Position numbers and translations under genes: made by a program
Part shown: in pieces, positions 1 through 12,836 of the stretch
How the letters are laid out: every line of letters begins with the position of its first letter
How positions within the stretch are numbered: position 1 is the stretch's first letter
The notes under the pieces: model-generated
What the model saw: the letters and a program-made list of their open reading frames with translations, nothing else
Database searches by the model: none
What the model was told of the DNA's origin: nothing
DNA from: Apostichopus japonicus
Lineage: Eukaryota > Echinodermata > Holothuroidea > Aspidochirotida > Stichopodidae
Assembly: GCF_037975245.1 (NCBI RefSeq)
Contig: NC_092571.1
Span: forward strand, 17,539,917 to 17,603,916
Length of the DNA stretch: 64,000 nt
Direction of reading: 5' to 3'

Positions 1-3000
1 TGCAAGTTTGAAGCAAAAAAATGAATGAGTTGCGGTGATTTATTAAACATGGATAAATGACAGTCTATGTAAATGATCCCCTCTTTCCCTGTAAGACACA
101 GCTTGGAATTTCCCATCGAATTTGCCAACCTCTGTGTAGCTATAAATCTTCTAAGATTTTAAATGTTTGGAATTTCTTGTCAGGGCTTGAAGAATCCTTT
201 TAAATGCCAGAGATACACACATGGCAATGGGATTAACACCTGCATGAGTCAAGGGTTGTGGGAGTGAAACATTCTTCAAATGTAGAATCCTCATGGTTAA
301 AGCTGTTTACTAAACAGAATTTCGAACAATCTGATGTAGGCTACGTCCCTGTCTCTTTGAGAAATCTTTATAAAATGGAGGCTTCAGCTGCAAAATTGTG
401 CTACAGTATATTTTGCAAGCCCTGAAACGATGTTGAACGATTTTCAACTTTTTAAGTTGTACTGCACATGCATGCTATAGATTTATGTATCGTACAGTAG
501 GCCTACTCTAGGAATGTTTTTATGTTGTAATATTCTGTTTGCTGGTGGAGGGTGGGGGCGGGGGGGGGAGGAGGGTCATTTTATACTTCCAAGGGTAATA
601 AAGTCCCTCTAGAAATATATGTGGCTGTAACCCTACCAGACATGATGAGCGCAGGCATTGATTTGAGATCAGGCATTGATTTGAGATCAGGCATTGATTT
701 GAGATCAGGCATTGATTTGAGATCAGGCATTGATTTGAGATCAGGCATTGATTTGAGATCAGGCACTGATCTGATCCATTTGATCCAGGCCACCGAGTCT
801 GGGTAGCATTAATTGAAAGGATCGTTTCTTTCCTTAATTTATTTATGAGAAGCTCTTTCAAGTTATTCTAGAAGATACAACAGTGGACAGTAAACTTACA
901 GTATGTATGGCAATTGTTCTTTTTTACAGTTCAGACTTTATCATTTATTATAAATAAAGATCAATTTTGCTTTGGTAAAAGATGGCTTCTTGTGTATTAA
1001 ATACAGGAAAATATAAAAGGTGTCTGTTAGAAGAAATTTTCAAGACTATTAAAAATTATCAAAATTTAACTTCACTACTCTACAGCATAGCAACCTCCTG
1101 GATGCAAGAAGACTGTTTAACAGCTACTGGGTGAAACTTTTTTTTATTGTATTTCTTCCTTCTTTTTCTTCTGAGTTCCAAATGTGAAATTTATATAATT
1201 ACAGTACTGCAGAGGTCATGTGACAACCCAAGCTGACATTTCCAAGCTATTCCTCAACTTCAAGACTTTTTTTCAGAGGATTGAAATTGGTTCTATCAAT
1301 ATTTTATGAATGTTCACAAAGAAAAAAAAACTTTGTACCACCCTGGGGACCCTCTCCAATAAGCCTTATTAAAGGCTAGCACATTTCACACTTGAAATGT
1401 ATACCGGCTCATTGCATGAATAAATAATCTTGTCTTTCGCATGGTATTTGCCATCAAGTGATCTTTAGCATTTAAAACTCGTCTAGTTGCCCGTCTTGGT
1501 GCCTGCAAAGAAGTTATTTTGCAGCACTTCTTTTCATTTTTGCACTTTTCAAAATTCCCAGTATATCACTAACAATTCTCAACAACAACAAGTGTCTTAT
1601 CCTCTGTCTCTGGAGAAATCAAAAATTGATTACGAAGCTATTATGATTTCTAAATACCTTCAATTCATCAAGAATATCAATTTATTCTAGGGATGATTTC
1701 TATAATAGGTTTCTCTTTTTTCTTTCTTCTTTTTCTTCAAATGTCTGGCTATTTTCCACCATCTCTCTGTTTTGTCATTGAGACACTGAAGAAAATTTGG
1801 GATTTATCAAATTTTGATTTTGAACCTGCCAAGGGTTCCTCTCTGTAAAAGACTTTAGTATCAGATGTATGTGTTTGTCATATATATTAAAGCTGAATGT
1901 ATGTAAGAAAACATTGTACCTCTCACTATGGAATCCAGCACCCTAAAAGCAGTTGATCCAATTCCTTCACACCCTTATCTAGCCTTCAGCAACCCTCTTG
2001 TCTGTCTACCTACCTACCTTCCCTCAATGATGCCAATGCACAACAAAATCAAATGTCATAAGGCTGCACATATCAGTGCAAATTTCAAAGAATAGTATAA
2101 GTATGTCCTCAAAAGTTAAGTAGGCCCTGCCCCTCTCTGTCCAACCCCCTCCATCCCTCCCACCCCTCACTGCCCCTCCCCCACTTGAACACATGTGCTT
2201 GTTCAATGTGTTACATTCTCACTTAGACTTTAGTCAACCGTTCCTCCACTACCATAGAATACGTTAGCCTTCTTTATAACCACCATGATGTCACATTAAT
2301 AAATTTCCCAGACCCCATATTGATTTTATCTCTGCCTTCAAGCTATCCGAGATCTCTTTAAGCATCGAGTATCCTATGCACATGCAACATATACTGTATT
2401 CCTGAGAGATTTACAACGTGTTTAGACATGTTTTTACAGCTTGTACTGCTTGGCTCCTGGTGGTTGGCGAGCCTCTGACGGCATTTCAAAGATTAATCTT
2501 CGACGAGAAGTTGGAAACGGTTGATCAGATCTACAGCATACCAAAGCTTAGGACTTTCTCCGAGTATCGAGGGAATCTTTTACTTTCGGAAGGAATGTTG
2601 GTTAAAAACATTTGAAAGTTAAATCCAATCAGCGAGAGCCAAAGAATGTAAAGTTTGAAAGCCTTTAATATTCCTCCTTTCAATTTCATCAGTGAACATT
2701 GCTTTAACATCAAAGTTGAATCATCCTCCATATTCTTCCTTCATATCCCTACCAATTATTCATATCACCTTACTTGCAAGGCCTTCCTGTGATATCATCA
2801 GTTCATAAATTTTTCTCAAAGAAAACCCTCATCATTTGCCTATCCACAACCTTATCCACTTCAATTCCCCCCCCCCCCCCACCTCTCTCCTCCCTATACC
2901 CTGAGTTTATCCTACCCCAAATATGTATAGGTAGTGTTGGCCATTTTCTCACACCAATTAATCGCCTTTCAGTGAGAGTTCAGATCAGTTGGGAGTGTAT

Positions 3001-3277
3001 GTACTGGCGTAGTCTCCATTTTTTTTTATCTCTTAACTTCCTCCACCTTCCCCCTACTTCCACCCCTTCCCTTCCCTTGTCCATCCCCATCTCCTACCTC
3101 GCGGCAGTTCATATAATTTTCTACGAGAGATGAGCTTGTTAAGTTTTCAAGGGAGAAACCGCCATCACACCCTAGTCAGCGAGTCCCTGTACTACCTTCA
3201 TGCCCCTCACCTTCATCCATATCCATTTCATATTTACTGCCGTCATTCGCTCCCTCAAATCTCACCCTACACAAAGC
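1..3277. other. intron or downstream DNA without a supported exon
   Basis: Apart from the 18-bp repeat at 653-775 this stretch is AT-rich, with a C-run near 2867-2880 and pyrimidine-rich DNA at 3030-3090. An open frame on the plus strand at 2418-2615 shows no matching splice partner or recognised domain. The next exon of the minus-strand gene was searched for here and not found. Confidence 0.5.
653..775. repeat. 18-bp minisatellite, about 6.8 copies
   Basis: The unit AGGCATTGATTTGAGATC repeats head to tail six times almost without change, and a degenerate seventh copy follows. Because 18 is a multiple of three, it creates artificial open frames on both strands (GIDLRS and MPDLKS repeats). 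There is no other sign that it is translated. Confidence 0.95.
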
Positions 3278-3285
3278 CTGACTAC

Positions 3286-3603
3286 CAGGCGCGTAGCGAG
3301 GAATTTGCCAAGGGAGAGGCGAAACTGTAGGCAAACTACCCGAGCCGTAGATTCCGCATTGCAAACTATCTAAGCGTAGCGCCACCATTGGTTAGCGCAA
3401 AGCGTACAAGAAAATTTTGTCTGAAATTGCCTCCCAGATCGCTGGAAATGGCACTTCCCAGGCCTTGTAAGTTGCATCTTAGCATTTTCTCTTTTGAAAT
3501 TAATAGCGATATCATAAATACATACATACATACAAAAAAAAAAAAAAAAATGCTCAAGGGGGGGGGGGCTGCCCCCTTGGCCACCCCTTTGGCTAAGCGC
3601 CTG
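3286..3603. mobile_element. non-autonomous hAT-like transposon with 8-bp target duplication
   Basis: The left end reads CAGGCGCGTAGCG. The right end read inward is CAGGCGCTTAGCC, 11 of 13 bases matching. Perfect copies of CTGACTAC flank it (3278-3285 and 3604-3611), the 8-bp duplication typical of hAT transposons. At 318 bp it encodes nothing and contains an A-run plus a G-run followed by CTGCCCCC. Its right duplication overlaps the splice donor of the exon at 3616-3825. Confidence 0.85.
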
Positions 3604-3615
3604 CTGACTACTTAC

Positions 3616-3825
3616 TTGTGACGGCTTCTTTTACTTTGACCAGTTCGTGGTCTTTCTGTGTGAGTTGGTTTTTTAAGTCTTCCATGGTCGGGGGTGAATC
3701 CACGGGTGTACCCTCCACCGCTTTTATCTCTTTCACCTCCTCCTTCAGCCTCTTGTTTTCTTCTTCCATTTCAGAGAATTTTTCTCTCAGATCTTGGACC
3801 TCCTCGTCTTGCAGCATCTGCCATT
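3616..3825 (-). CDS. internal exon, coiled-coil protein
   Basis: The 210-nt exon reads WQMLQDEEVQDLREKFSEME and on through ENKRLKEEVKEIKAV, a proline-containing break (VEGTPVDSPP), then MEDLKNQLTQKDHELVKVKE. This is clear coiled-coil with two helices split by a linker. Entering at AAAG/AATGG it needs one base from the previous exon, which the 9.2-kb exon supplies (giving Glu). It leaves one base into a codon at ACAA/GTAAGT. A competing acceptor at CAG/ATG (exon start 3817) would be out of phase. The polypyrimidine tract is weak. The exon sits between the minisatellite intron and a hAT element only a few bases past its donor. Further exons must lie left of position 1, because no stop codon or poly(A) signal closes the frame. 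Confidence 0.72.
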
Positions 3826-4474
3826 CTTTAAAAGTAATAAAAAATAAATAGAAAAGACAGTTTTAAGGTTACATTTGATGACAAAGAGGTTTACATCTGA
3901 TGGCAACACAGTTCAAATCTCATTCAATATTTGTGGTTTCAACAACCATGTTCAGTTGCTATAAACCATTTGTATCATTCCTTAAATGGAAGAATTTACA
4001 TAAATGTCATATTTACATAACAATGCAAAGGGTAAGAATCAGCACAAAGGTCATATTATACGAATGTTAAACTTCCCTATTAAGTTGCTTTGGAAACTAC
4101 TCATTTGCTTCATGAAATACTTTTTTCTGTCCAAATGTCACCTTGTTTCAATGGTTACATTCCTTTGTCAAATACTTTGAAAACTTGTTATTATTGTTGT
4201 ATAGGCACTGTGTCAGGAAGAGAAGTTGCAGTAACTGCAAAATCCTGCTCAGCTAGGACGGATCAAGGACGGATCAATACCAATTTACCAAACAATATGC
4301 CATTTGTTTGAAACTGCAGAGCACAAAAGATTCTGTCCTATGCAGCCTGGCTGAAGGATGCTGCAGCCCCCTCAGAGTCCTATTTGTTAACATGGTTCCT
4401 TAGGCCATGGGCTAAAAACCATGAAGTTGACATTTTATGATAAGACCATCAGTGACTGCAGAGCACAAAAGTTA
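3826..4474. other. intron 3, unique part
   Basis: Ordinary AT-rich intron sequence between the exon at 3616-3825 and the minisatellite. No exon, RNA gene or element is evident. Confidence 0.5.
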
Positions 4475-7400
4475 TGTTCAATACATATATACTATACATA
4501 CTGCTGTCATGAGGTACTATACACCAACAATACATATATACTATACATACTGCTGTCATGAGGTACTGTACATCAACAATACATATATACTATACATACT
4601 GCTGTCATGAGGTACTGTACATCAACAATACATATATACTATACATACTGCTGTCATGAGGTACTGTACATCAACAATACATATATACTATACATACTGC
4701 TGTCATGAGGTACTGTACATCAACAATACATATACTATACATACTGCTGTCATGAGGTACTGTACATCAACAATACATATATACTATACATACTGCTGTC
4801 ATGAGGTACTGTACATCAACAATACATATATACTATACATACTGCTGTCATGAGGTACTGTACATCAACAATACATATATACTATACATACTGCTGTCAT
4901 GAGGTACTATACACCAACAATACATATATACTATACATACTGCTGTCATGAGGTACTGTACATCAACAATACATATATACTATTCATACTGCTGTCATGA
5001 GGTACTGTACATCAACAATACATATATACTATACATACTGCTGTCATGAGGTACTGTACATCAACAATCCATATATACTATACATGTACTGCTGTCATGA
5101 GGTACTGTACATCAACAATACATATATACTATACATACTGCTGTCATGAGGTACTGTACATCAACAATACATATATACTATACATACTGCTGTCATGAGG
5201 TACTATACATCAACAATCCATATATACTATACGTAGTGCTGTCATGAGGTACTATACATCAACAATCCATATATACTATACGTAGTGCTGTCATGAGGTA
5301 CTATACATCAACAATCCATATATACTATACGTACTGCTGTCATGAGGTACTATACATCAACAATCCATATATACTATACATGTATTGCTGTCATGAGGTA
5401 CTATTAAGTCAACAATACATATATACTATACATGTACTGTCATGAGATACTGTACATCAACAATACATATATACTATACATACTGCTGTCATGAGGTACT
5501 ATACACCAACAATCCATATATACTATACATGTACTGCTGTCATGAGGTACTATACACCAACAATCCATATATACTATACATGTACTGCTGTCATGAGGTA
5601 CTGTACATCAACAATACATATATACTATACATACTGCTGTCATGAGGTACTGTACATCAACAATACATATATACTATACATACTGCTGTCATGAGGTACT
5701 GTACATCAACAATACATATATACTATACATACTGCTGTCATGAGGTACTATACACCAACAATACATATATACTATACATACTGCTGTCATGAGGTACTAT
5801 ACACCAACAATCCATATATACTATACATGTACTGCTGTCATGAGGTACTGTACATCAACAATACATATATACTATACATACTGCTGTCATGAGGTACTGT
5901 ACATCAACAATCCATATATACTATACATGTACTGCTGTCATGAGGTACTGTACATCAACAATCCATATATACTATACATGTACTGCTGTCATGAGGTACT
6001 GTACATCAACAATCCATATATACTATACATGTACTGCTGTCATGAGGTACTGTACATCAACAATACATATATACTATACATACTGCTGTCATGAGGTACT
6101 GTACATCAACAATACATATATACTATACGTACTGCTGTCATGAGGTACTGTACATCAACAATCCATATATACTATACATGTACTGCTGTCATGAGGTACT
6201 GTACATCAACAATACATATACATACTATACATACTGCTGTCATGAGGTACTGTACATCAACAATCCATATATACTATACATGTACTGCTGTCATGAGGTA
6301 CTGTACATCAACAATACATATATACTATACATACTGCTGTCATGAGGTACTATACATCAACAATACATATATACTATACGTACTGCTGTCATGAGGTACT
6401 ATACACCAACAATCCATATATACTATACATGTACTGCTGTCATGAGGTACTGTACATCAACAATACATATATACTATACATACTGCTGTCATGAGGTACT
6501 GTACATCAACAATACATATATACTATACATACTGCTGTCATGAGGTACTGTACATCAACAATACATATATACTATACATACTGCTGTCATGAGGTACTAT
6601 ACACCAACAATCCATATATACTATACATGTACTGCTGTCATGAGGTACTGTACATCAACAATACATATATACTATACGTACTGCTGTCATGAGGTACTGT
6701 ACATCAACAATCCATATATACTATACATACTACTGTCATGAGGTACTGTACATCAACAATACATATATACTATACATACTGCTGTCATGAGGTACTATAC
6801 ATCAACAATCCATATATACTATACATGTATTGCTGTCATGAGGTACTATTAAGTCAACAATACATATATACTATACATGTACTGTCATGAGATACTGTAC
6901 ATCAACAATACATATATACTATACATACTGCTGTCATGAGGTACTATACACCAACAATCCATATATACTATACATGTACTGCTGTCATGAGGTACTGTAC
7001 ATCAACAATACATATATACTATACATACTGCTGTCATGAGGTACTATACACCAACAATACATATATACTATACATACTGCTGTCATGAGGTACTATACAC
7101 CAACAATCCATATATACTATACATGTACTGCTGTCATGAGGTACTATACACCAACAATCCATATATACTATACATGTACTGCTGTCATGAGGTACTGTAC
7201 ATCAACAATACATATATACTATACATACTGCTGTCATGAGGTACTATACACCAACAATACATATATACTATACATACTGCTGTCATGAGGTACTGTACAT
7301 CAACAATCCATATATACTATACATACTGCTGTCATGAGGTACTATACACCAACAATACATATATACTATACATACTGCTGTCATGAGGTACTATACACCA

Positions 7401-8636
7401 ACAATCCATATATACTATACATGTATTGCTGTCATGAGGTACTGTACATCAACAATCCATATATACTATACATGTACTGCTGTCATGAGGTACTGTACAT
7501 CAACAATACATATATACTATACATACTGCTGTCATGAGGTACTATACACCAACAATACATATATACTATACATACTGCTGTCATGAGGTACTATACACCA
7601 ACAATCCATACTATACATGTACTGCTGTCATGAGGTACTGTACATCAACAATACATATATACTATACATGTACTGCTGTCATGAGGTACTATACACCAAC
7701 AATCCATATATACTATACATGTACTGCTGTCATGAGGTACTGTACATCAACAATACATATATACTATACATACTGCTGTCATGAGGTACTATACACCAAC
7801 AATACATATATACTATACATACTGCTGTCATGAGGTACTATACACCAACAATCCATATATACTATACATGTACTGCTGTCATGAGGTACTGTACATCAAC
7901 AATCCATATATACTATACATGTACTGCTGTCATGAGGTACTGTACATCAACAATACATATATACTATACATACTGCTGTCATGAGGTACTGTACATCAAC
8001 AATACATATATACTATACATGTACTGCTGTCATGAGGTACTGTACATCAACAATCCATATATACTATACATGTACTGCTGTCATGAGGTACTATACATCA
8101 ACAATCCATATATACTATATATGTATTGCTGTCATGAGGTACTGTACATCAACAATCCATATATACTATACATGTACTGCTGTCATGAGGTACTGTACAT
8201 CAACAATACATATATACTAGACATACTGCTGTCATGAGGTATTGTACATCAACAATACATATATACTATACATACTGCTGTCATGAGGTACTATACATCA
8301 ACAATCCATATATACTATACATGTACTGCTGTCATGAGGTACTGTACATCAACAATACATATATACTATACATACTGCTGTCATGAGGTACTATACATCA
8401 ACAATCCATATATACTATATATGTATTGCTGTCATGAGGTACTGTACATCAACAATCCATATATACTATACATACTACTGTCATGAGGTACTGAACATCA
8501 ACAATACATATATACTATACATACTGCTGTCATGAGGTACTGTACATCAACAATCCATATACATACTATACATACTGCTGTTATGAGGTACTGTACACAT
8601 CAACAATACATACTGTATATACTATACATACTGCAG
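4475..8636. repeat. 4.2-kb minisatellite array, 49/51-bp unit
   Basis: The unit contains CATGAGGTACTGTACATCAA, then CAATACATATATACTATACA, then TACTGCTGT, 49 bp in all. A common variant has TGTACTGCTGT at the end and is 51 bp. Other switches are TACACC/TACATC and AATACAT/AATCCAT. Roughly 80-85 units are present. Its many open frames (MRYCTSTIHIYYT and similar) are a by-product, since 49-bp units shift frame while 51-bp units do not. It lies wholly inside intron 3. Two rare unit variants recur 1445 bp apart, showing an internal segmental duplication. Confidence 0.97.
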
Positions 8637-9179
8637 ACATGTGCACAAGTTCTAAATCCTGCAGATCTGACTCATCCTTTGACATTTAAATGCCTTTTCC
8701 AAATATAAATCTAACAAATGAATTACAGTGTTTATGTTTTCATACCTTCCTCACATTTCAAACTATGTGAGGCAATACTAGGAATATAAACAATTGATTT
8801 CAAAACATCCTGAGTACTTGGAAAAAGTGACACGGACTCGGACTGGTAGTGGTATTCTAAAGGTCATGTGTCAGATAATCGATTCACATTGAATACAGAA
8901 ATTCAAACTTTATCATTCTTTACATAAATAGTGACAAGTTTTATAATATCTTTCAATAATTACGTGACTGAGGGCAGTGAATTTGAGGTCCTTTCTTTTT
9001 GTACGATGTTGTCAAATTTGTATGCTTTGGGCATGAATGCAATAATAATATTTAGAGGGACAGACATATTTAAGATGGGAGGTGATGTACATATATATAT
9101 CCAAGCATCATGCTGTCATGGAGGTGTAATAATTGTGGCTAAGAGATGCACCATCTCTAAAGTTTTCTCCACTTCTAAC
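8637..9179. other. intron 3, right part
   Basis: AT-rich intron with a short echo of the minisatellite (CATGCTGTCATGGAGG near 9108). No exon seen. Confidence 0.45.
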
Positions 9180-9294
9180 CTTTATTATCCTGAGGTACGT
9201 CCGTGACCATGTCTTCTAAGGTTTGTTCTCCTGACAGTCCTTTATTTTTGTCTTCTAAGTCTTGCCTAAGAGCACTCACTTCCTGATTGGTATC
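9180..9294 (-). CDS. internal exon, coiled-coil protein
   Basis: A textbook acceptor (TTTTTCTGTTCAACTCTACAG) precedes DTNQEVSALRQDLEDKNKGL, followed by SGEQTLEDMVTDVPQDNK. The exon is 115 nt, enters on a whole codon exactly as the 21-kb exon leaves, and exits one base into a codon at AAAG/GTTAGA. Read unspliced, the frame meets TAG at once, which supports splicing at this donor. The first half is coiled-coil-like; the second half is an acidic linker. The donor lacks the usual A at +3, so an alternative upstream GT (GACG/GTACC region) cannot be excluded, but it would break phase with the next exon. Confidence 0.68.
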
Positions 9295-9589
9295 CTGTAG
9301 AGTTGAACAGAAAAATACATAAAAGAGGAGGCAGGAAAAAAAAAACCAGCAACTGTTATCTCATTAATTTCTGAATAATTTGGCAAGTTCCTAAAGATAC
9401 ACTGTAAGGGAGAAAATGCTGAAATGAAAGACGGAGAAAGCAGAGGCAAAGAAATTATCGACTTAGCTTCTGGGAGAAGGAACATAATGGAAAAGGGCAC
9501 GGTGGAGGCCAGGAGGAGGCTATGAAGAAAATGTCAGCGGGCTCCAAGATGTGTTAATGTTGAAGGGAAAGTACAGAAGTGCTGTTGAT

Positions 9590-9720
9590 GAAGATGGATC
9601 AAATGGGAAGTAGGAACAAGCAGTGGTTGGAAGAGGGAGTGGGATGGGGGTAGGAGGGATGAGGGAGGAGGAGGGGTGGGGTAGGAGGTTGGGTAGAGGG
9701 AGAGTGGGTTGGAAGGTAAC
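9590..9720. repeat. G-rich purine tract with quadruplex potential
   Basis: Repeated GGG and GGGG runs separated by one to five bases on the plus strand. The opposite strand gives spurious proline/serine-rich frames. Confidence 0.6.
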
Positions 9721-10082
9721 ATTAGTCAATCTTCTTTATGTGATAAGACAGGTTGATTACCAGATGGGCTAACCCTATAACATTACTACCAAGCTCACTA
9801 CATAATAACACCAGAGCTCATCAGTTAATTGCTGGTCGGGTACAGACATATATTTCAGAGACACACATAATTGCACACACAAGCATCGTCGCCAGGCGCG
9901 AATCCCATCACAATTTCTTTAATTGTTTGATGAAATCAAGTAGATCGAGAGCTGCCAACCTACAGCCGACGATGACGGCGTGTATTAAGAAATTACAGGC
10001 TCCTCTCTGAGTGAAATCTAAACATCCGTAAGTGTATTAGGATTGGCGAAGGTCTTGACACTCTCAAGCGTAAAGTTACCGT

Positions 10083-10095
10083 TGACGTCACGTGA
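10083..10095. promoter_or_regulatory. overlapping CRE and E-box
   Basis: TGACGTCA (CREB/ATF site) at 10083-10090 overlaps TCACGTGA (USF/MITF-type E-box) at 10088-10095. The surrounding 9880-10130 is CpG-richer than most of the window. Other full CREs occur at 32394-32401 and 45761-45768. Confidence 0.35.
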
Positions 10096-11389
10096 ATGCA
10101 TTGGGAGGATGAAATCGGCTCCAGACTGTATTTACGCTAAGTTTAGACGATACAAATACAACCGATATAACAAGAGCCCAAGGGCACTGTGGTTCCTTGC
10201 TTGGGGTATATGACAATACACATAATATTATCAAGCAAGATTGGGCTCAAATAGTCCAAGTAATTGTGGTCCTACATGTACGCATAAAGTAACCAACACT
10301 ATAGCCAACACTTTTGTGATCACAAAATGTGATCGGATTTTTTATCAAAAGGCACTTTTGAGATCTAAATATGGCGTCGAAAATGTAAGAAGTATAAGGT
10401 CACCTACAAGCGGGTCAACAGATATGATAACATTGGTGACCACAGATGACATGACCTTTAAGTATGAAAATGTTCCACCACCCCATTCACAACTTGTCCC
10501 AAATTATCAACCGTGTCACACCTTGGTATTGGGATTTAATTGCATTAAATGTCTAAAAATTAACTTTGAACTTGTATACATAACTTCACACACAAAGGTC
10601 ACCCGTAGGTCAACCAATTGACATTTTTGATCGGTGAGACCTAAACGGAGCATCAAAACTGTAAAAATTCAAACATGTTTTCTTTGCCCATTTTCTCCCC
10701 CCAAAATACTAGTTTTTTAACATTAGCTGACCTTTGGTGACCTTGGACCACATGACCGCTAAGTTTGAAAATATTCCCCTATACCATTCGCAACTTGTCC
10801 AAAAAAATCAACCTTGTCACACCTTGGCACTGGGAGTTATTGCATGAAATGTCTGAAAATTAACTTTGACCTCCTATAACTTCACACACAAAGCTCATCC
10901 AGGGGTCAACCTATTGACATTTATGATCAGAAGGTACCTTTAACATCTGAAAATAGCATCGAAACTGTAAAAATCCCCAAAACACGAAAAGGTCACCAGA
11001 GGTCAAATTGAGGTCAAGGGTCACCCAGATGTGGGTGGACAACTGGATTACGTAGAAGCAACTCCCAACCCTAACTGACAATTCGTTCTCAAGTTATCGC
11101 AAAAATACTAGTTTTTTAACATTAGCTGACCTTTGGTGACCTTGGACCACATGACCGCTAAGTTTGAAAATATTCCCCTATACCATTCGCAACTTGTCCA
11201 AAAAAATCAACCTTGTCACACCTTGGCACTGGGAGTTATTGCATGAAATGTCTGAAAATTAACTTTGACCTCATATAACTTCGCACACAAAGGTCACACG
11301 GGGGTCAACCCATTGACATTTATGATCAGAAGGTACCTTTAACATCTGAAAATAGCATCGAAACTGTAAAAAATCCACAAAACACAAAA

Positions 11390-11433
11390 AGGTCACCAGA
11401 GGTCACCAGAGGTCAAATTGAGGTCAAGGGTCA
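11390..11433 (+). promoter_or_regulatory. nuclear-receptor half-site cluster (DR4-DR4-DR5-DR1)
   Basis: Five half-sites on one strand: AGGTCA at 11390, 11400, 11410 and 11421, then GGGTCA at 11428. Spacers are 4, 4, 5 and 1 bases. Shorter versions (DR4-DR5-DR1) recur near 10990-11033 and 12353-12388. DR1 to DR5 repeats are known targets of RXR heterodimers; use here is inference. Confidence 0.4.
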
Positions 11434-12771
11434 CCCAGAAGCGGGTCGACAATTGGATTACATTGAAGCAACTCCCAACCCTAACGGACAATTTGTTCTC
11501 AAGTTATCGCAAAAATACTAGTTTTTTATCATTAATTGACCTTTAGTGACCTCGGATCACATGACCGTTAAGTTTGAAAATATTCCCCTATACCATTTGC
11601 AACTTGTCCCAAAATATCAACCGTGTAATACCTTGGCACTGGGAGTTATTACACTAAATGTCTGAAAATTAACTTTGACCTCATATAACTTAACATACAA
11701 AGGTCACCTTGGGTCAACTTATTGACATTTTTGATCGGTGAGACCTAAATAGAGCATCAAACTATACAAATTCAAACATTTTTTTCTTTGCCCATTTTCT
11801 CCTCCCAAAATACTAGTTTTTTAACATTAATTGACCTTTGGTGACCTCGGATCACATGACCGTTAAGTTTGAAAATATTCCCCTATACCATTTGCAACTT
11901 GTCCAAAAATATCAACCACGTCACACCTTGGAACTGGGAGTTATTGCATTAAATGTCTGAAAATTAACTTTGACCTTGTATAACTTCGCACACGAAGGTC
12001 GCACGGGTGTCAACCCATTGACATTTTTGATCGGAAGGTACCTTTGGTATCCAAATCTTGCATCAAAACCAAACATTTTCTTTTTTGCTCGTTTCCTCCC
12101 AAAATAAGCACATTTTTTCTAATGTGACCTTTGACCTTTTGACCTTGGTTTCAAATGTAGTTTAATCTCCTGATTCCAAAAAACAAAACGACAAGTCTGT
12201 ACAACCATCCTAACTCCGACCGAAAAACTTTGACCCCATATAACTTTGCACATAAAGGTCACACGGGGTCAACCTATTGACATTTATGTTCAGAAGGTAC
12301 CTTTGACATCTGAAAATAGCATCAAAACTGTAAAAATCCCCAAAAACACGTAAAGGTCACCAAAGGTCAAATTGAGGTCAAGGGTCACCCAGGTGCGGGT
12401 CGACAATTGGATTACATTGAAGCAACTCCCAACCCTAACGGACATTTCGTTCTCAAGTTATCGCAAAAATACTAGTTTTTTATCATTAATTGACCTTTGT
12501 TGACCTCGGATCACATGACCGTTAAGTTTGAAAATGCTCCCCTAACCAGTTCACAACTTGTCCCAAAATATCAATCTTGTCGCACATTGGCACTGGGAGT
12601 TATTGCAGTTTTAATAATTTCGGTTTTTGGACCATAACTGACCTTTGGTGACCTTTGTGGGCACCAGAAACAATAGGGCACACCTTCTCCATATGGTGGA
12701 TCTATAGTCCAAGTTTGGCCTCAATCCAACATTCCCTTATTGAGATAGAGCGTACCCAAGCAAGTGTCACA

Positions 12772-12836
12772 GACACACACACACACACACACACATACAT
12801 ACATACATACATACATACATACACACACACACACGC
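12772..12836. repeat. CA / CATA microsatellite
   Basis: Alternating CA run, then CATA repeats, then CA again, inside the right end of the Helentron-like element. Confidence 0.95.

Noticed and set aside
552-861. GIDLRS and ISNQCL repeat proteins on both strands
   Set aside because: Created by the 18-bp repeat, which is a multiple of three; no start context, splice site or domain.
2418-2731. Possible plus-strand exon (FDEKLETVDQIYSIPKL) after TTTTTACAG, with an overlapping minus-strand frame
   Set aside because: The acceptor lacks a partner exon, the opposite strand is equally open, and no family is recognised.
5789-8237. Series of 65-135-codon open frames with MRYCTSTIHIYYT-type repeats
   Set aside because: They are the minisatellite read in shifting frames; unit length changes of 49 and 51 bp explain their starts and stops.
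4475-8636. CRISPR array
   Set aside because: Units are head-to-tail without spacers and the DNA is eukaryotic.
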